In this document: in pieces, positions 13,725 to 14,593 of the stretch
How the letters are laid out: each line of letters opens with the position of its first letter
Numbering within the stretch: position 1 is the stretch's first letter
NCBI GenBank assembly: GCA_046595995.1
Contig: JBKJNB010000001.1
Coordinates: 1-14,593, forward strand
DNA: 14,593 nt
Origin: JAWXBR01 sp046595995
Lineage (GTDB): Bacteria; Bacteroidota; Ignavibacteria; Kapaibacteriales; Kapaibacteriaceae
Direction: 5' to 3'
Translations under genes and position numbers: made by a program
The notes under the pieces: model-generated
Told to the model about the DNA's origin: nothing
Seen by the model: only the letters and a program-made list of their open reading frames with translations
Databases searched by the model: none

Positions 13725-13935
13725 GCACGATCTCCTCGATATGACTATTTACTAAATGCATCACTTCACGCAACTGTTGCGACGATAGGCCGATGTGATT
13801 TGCGAGCTCGATCGTTGGTGTGAGCCAAAACTTTGCTTCGCCATCGGGGTGGCTTACATGCACATGCATTCGTTCTTCTTCTCTAGAAAAGAAAAACAGC
13901 CTATAAGGGCCTTCTCTGAGGACAGTTGGTGCCAT
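13696..13935 (-). CDS. DUF4160 family protein (possible toxin partner)
   Basis: This 79-residue protein follows the DUF4160 pattern: MAPTVLREGPYRLFFFSREE, then MHVHVSHPDGEAKFWL, then a helical C-terminus (QQLREVMHLVNSHIEEIVHA). The Met-His-Val-His segment at 23-26 is the family's most characteristic part, normally PPHVHV; here Arg-Met replaces the usual prolines. No signal or membrane segment. It starts 36 bp after the stop of an upstream lipoprotein gene and overlaps the following DUF2442 gene by 29 bp. Expression may depend on the upstream transcript, or a promoter may lie in the lipoprotein 3' end. Toxin activity is inferred from pair layout only. Confidence 0.88.
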   Translation of the reverse strand: MAPTVLREGPYRLFFFSREEERMHVHVSHPDGEAKFWLTPTIELANHIGLSSQQLREVMHLVNSHIEEIVHAWRKHFDN

Positions 13936-13970
13936 TCACCCAAGTTAGTCAAAAAGCTAAGCTTGAATCA

Positions 13971-14375
13971 TCAGCGAGCGAGAGTGTACGTAGCTACGTA
14001 GCCGTCTGCATGATTGTCGTCTAAAACTAGCGTGTCGTTAGTTACGCTCAGTACGATGTACGGATGAGATACTGAATCGAGAAGTCGAATGGCATCGACG
14101 ATTGCATCACGCGTGATTGATCGTTCTTTAGCGAGCACGTACGATGTCGAGCGGGTGACAACCGCATTGCGGTATTCAACAAACGAACCATCTAATCCGA
14201 ATTCAAAAACGAGACTGGTTCCTGCAACTGGAAGCAAGCGCTCGCCCGAAATGCCACCGGTAGACTCGACCCAAAGCCACTTGCCTTCAACTCCATTTCG
14301 TGTGGGGTCGGTTGGTGTTGGCTTACAGGAAATGAGCAGCGTCGTCAGGATGATTACGAGTAATGACGTATTCAT
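13971..14375 (-). CDS. Small putative lipoprotein, lipocalin-like
   Basis: This 134-residue protein starts at ATG 14375 (MNTSLLVIIL, then TTLLISC, lipidated Cys17). ATG 14384 and TTG 14390 are possible longer starts; TGAGA lies nine bases upstream of ATG 14375. After a Thr/Pro linker comes EGKWLWVESTGG, then SLVFEFGLDGSFVEYRN, and near the end DTLVLDDNHADGYVATYTLA. This G-x-W opening and final strand order resemble the calycin/lipocalin-like domains common in Bacteroidota lipoproteins. Probably outer-membrane anchored; ligand unknown. It sits between the Fis-type regulator gene (51 bp upstream) and the DUF4160/DUF2442 pair on the same strand. Confidence 0.72.
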   Translation of the reverse strand: MNTSLLVIILTTLLISCKPTPTDPTRNGVEGKWLWVESTGGISGERLLPVAGTSLVFEFGLDGSFVEYRNAVVTRSTSYVLAKERSITRDAIVDAIRLLDSVSHPYIVLSVTNDTLVLDDNHADGYVATYTLAR

Positions 14376-14425
14376 GAGATGCATTCTCAAGGATGAACGG
14401 GAAACAACAACTTGCCGAAAAGCGC

Positions 14426-14593
14426 CTACGTCCGCGCTCTAAAGCCCTGCACGTCGATGCCATACTTGCGAATTTTATTATGAAGGGTTTCCCTACTCAC
14501 GCCGAGTATTGCTGCGGCTTTGCTGACATTGCCACTGGTGCGCTCAAGAGTCTTTTCGATCTTGAGTTTATCGACCATGGCCAAGTCATCGCG
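14426..14593 (-). CDS. C-terminal end of a Fis-type HTH regulator (NtrC-like), cut by window edge
   Basis: Reading inward from the window edge, a frame stays open for 55 codons to the TAG at 14426-14428. It contains DKLKIEKTLERTSGNVSKAA, then AILGVSRETLHNKIRKYGID, which is the Fis-type helix-turn-helix found at the C-terminus of NtrC-class sigma-54 activators and some other response regulators. The G-N-V-S-K-A-A and L-G-V-S-R-x-T-L-x-x-K-I parts are diagnostic of the domain. Upstream receiver and AAA+ domains would lie outside the window, so the exact class cannot be decided. The lipoprotein gene follows 51 bp downstream on the same strand and may be co-transcribed. Confidence 0.85.
   Translation of the reverse strand, partial: RDDLAMVDKLKIEKTLERTSGNVSKAAAILGVSRETLHNKIRKYGIDVQGFRART

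Overview
The window looks like a chromosomal segment from the Bacteroidota/Chlorobiota (FCB) group, perhaps a Kapaibacteriota- or Ignavibacteria-like lineage (inference). Two C-termini have the form of type IX secretion (T9SS) sorting domains, there are several short lipoproteins, Shine-Dalgarno (SD) signals are often weak, and base composition is moderate. No intact RNA gene and no CRISPR array is visible.

Left end (1-1760): this appears to be the right-hand edge of an integrated element. It carries a broken C-terminal piece of a T9SS-exported protein (4-486) and a complete tyrosine recombinase on the minus strand (483-1568); the two share a CTAG as convergent stop codons. Next comes an AT-rich stretch with a tandem 11-bp repeat, and then what looks like the 3' end of a tRNA gene (T-arm and 3' acceptor strand only) followed by a terminator. 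This is the pattern expected at the right junction of an element that integrated into the 3' end of a tRNA gene, with the element lying to the left.

Middle (1800-7515): an RRM RNA-binding protein with its own terminator; a 12-bp tandem repeat; a large secreted beta-propeller protein with 13 Asp-box repeats and a T9SS sorting domain; and five small exported or unknown proteins (4538-7515), of which I recognise none firmly. The last three lie on the minus strand, and the first of these to be transcribed is divergent from a MarR regulator.

Right part (7614-13458): a plus-strand run of housekeeping genes: MarR regulator, glutamine-dependent NAD synthetase (nadE), NarL-type response regulator, DUF58 protein, dapA (lysine/peptidoglycan precursor) and folP (folate). 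The spacers are short, and three successive start sites are preceded by perfect inverted repeats.

Right end (13473-14593): a minus-strand group reading inward from the window edge: the last 55 residues of a protein with a Fis-type helix-turn-helix, a small lipoprotein, and an overlapping DUF4160/DUF2442 pair that has the layout of a toxin-antitoxin module.

I see no clearly unprecedented multi-gene system. The best candidates for follow-up are the integration junction, the DUF4160/DUF2442 pair, the unknown lipoprotein cluster beside the MarR regulator, and the palindromes placed at start codons.
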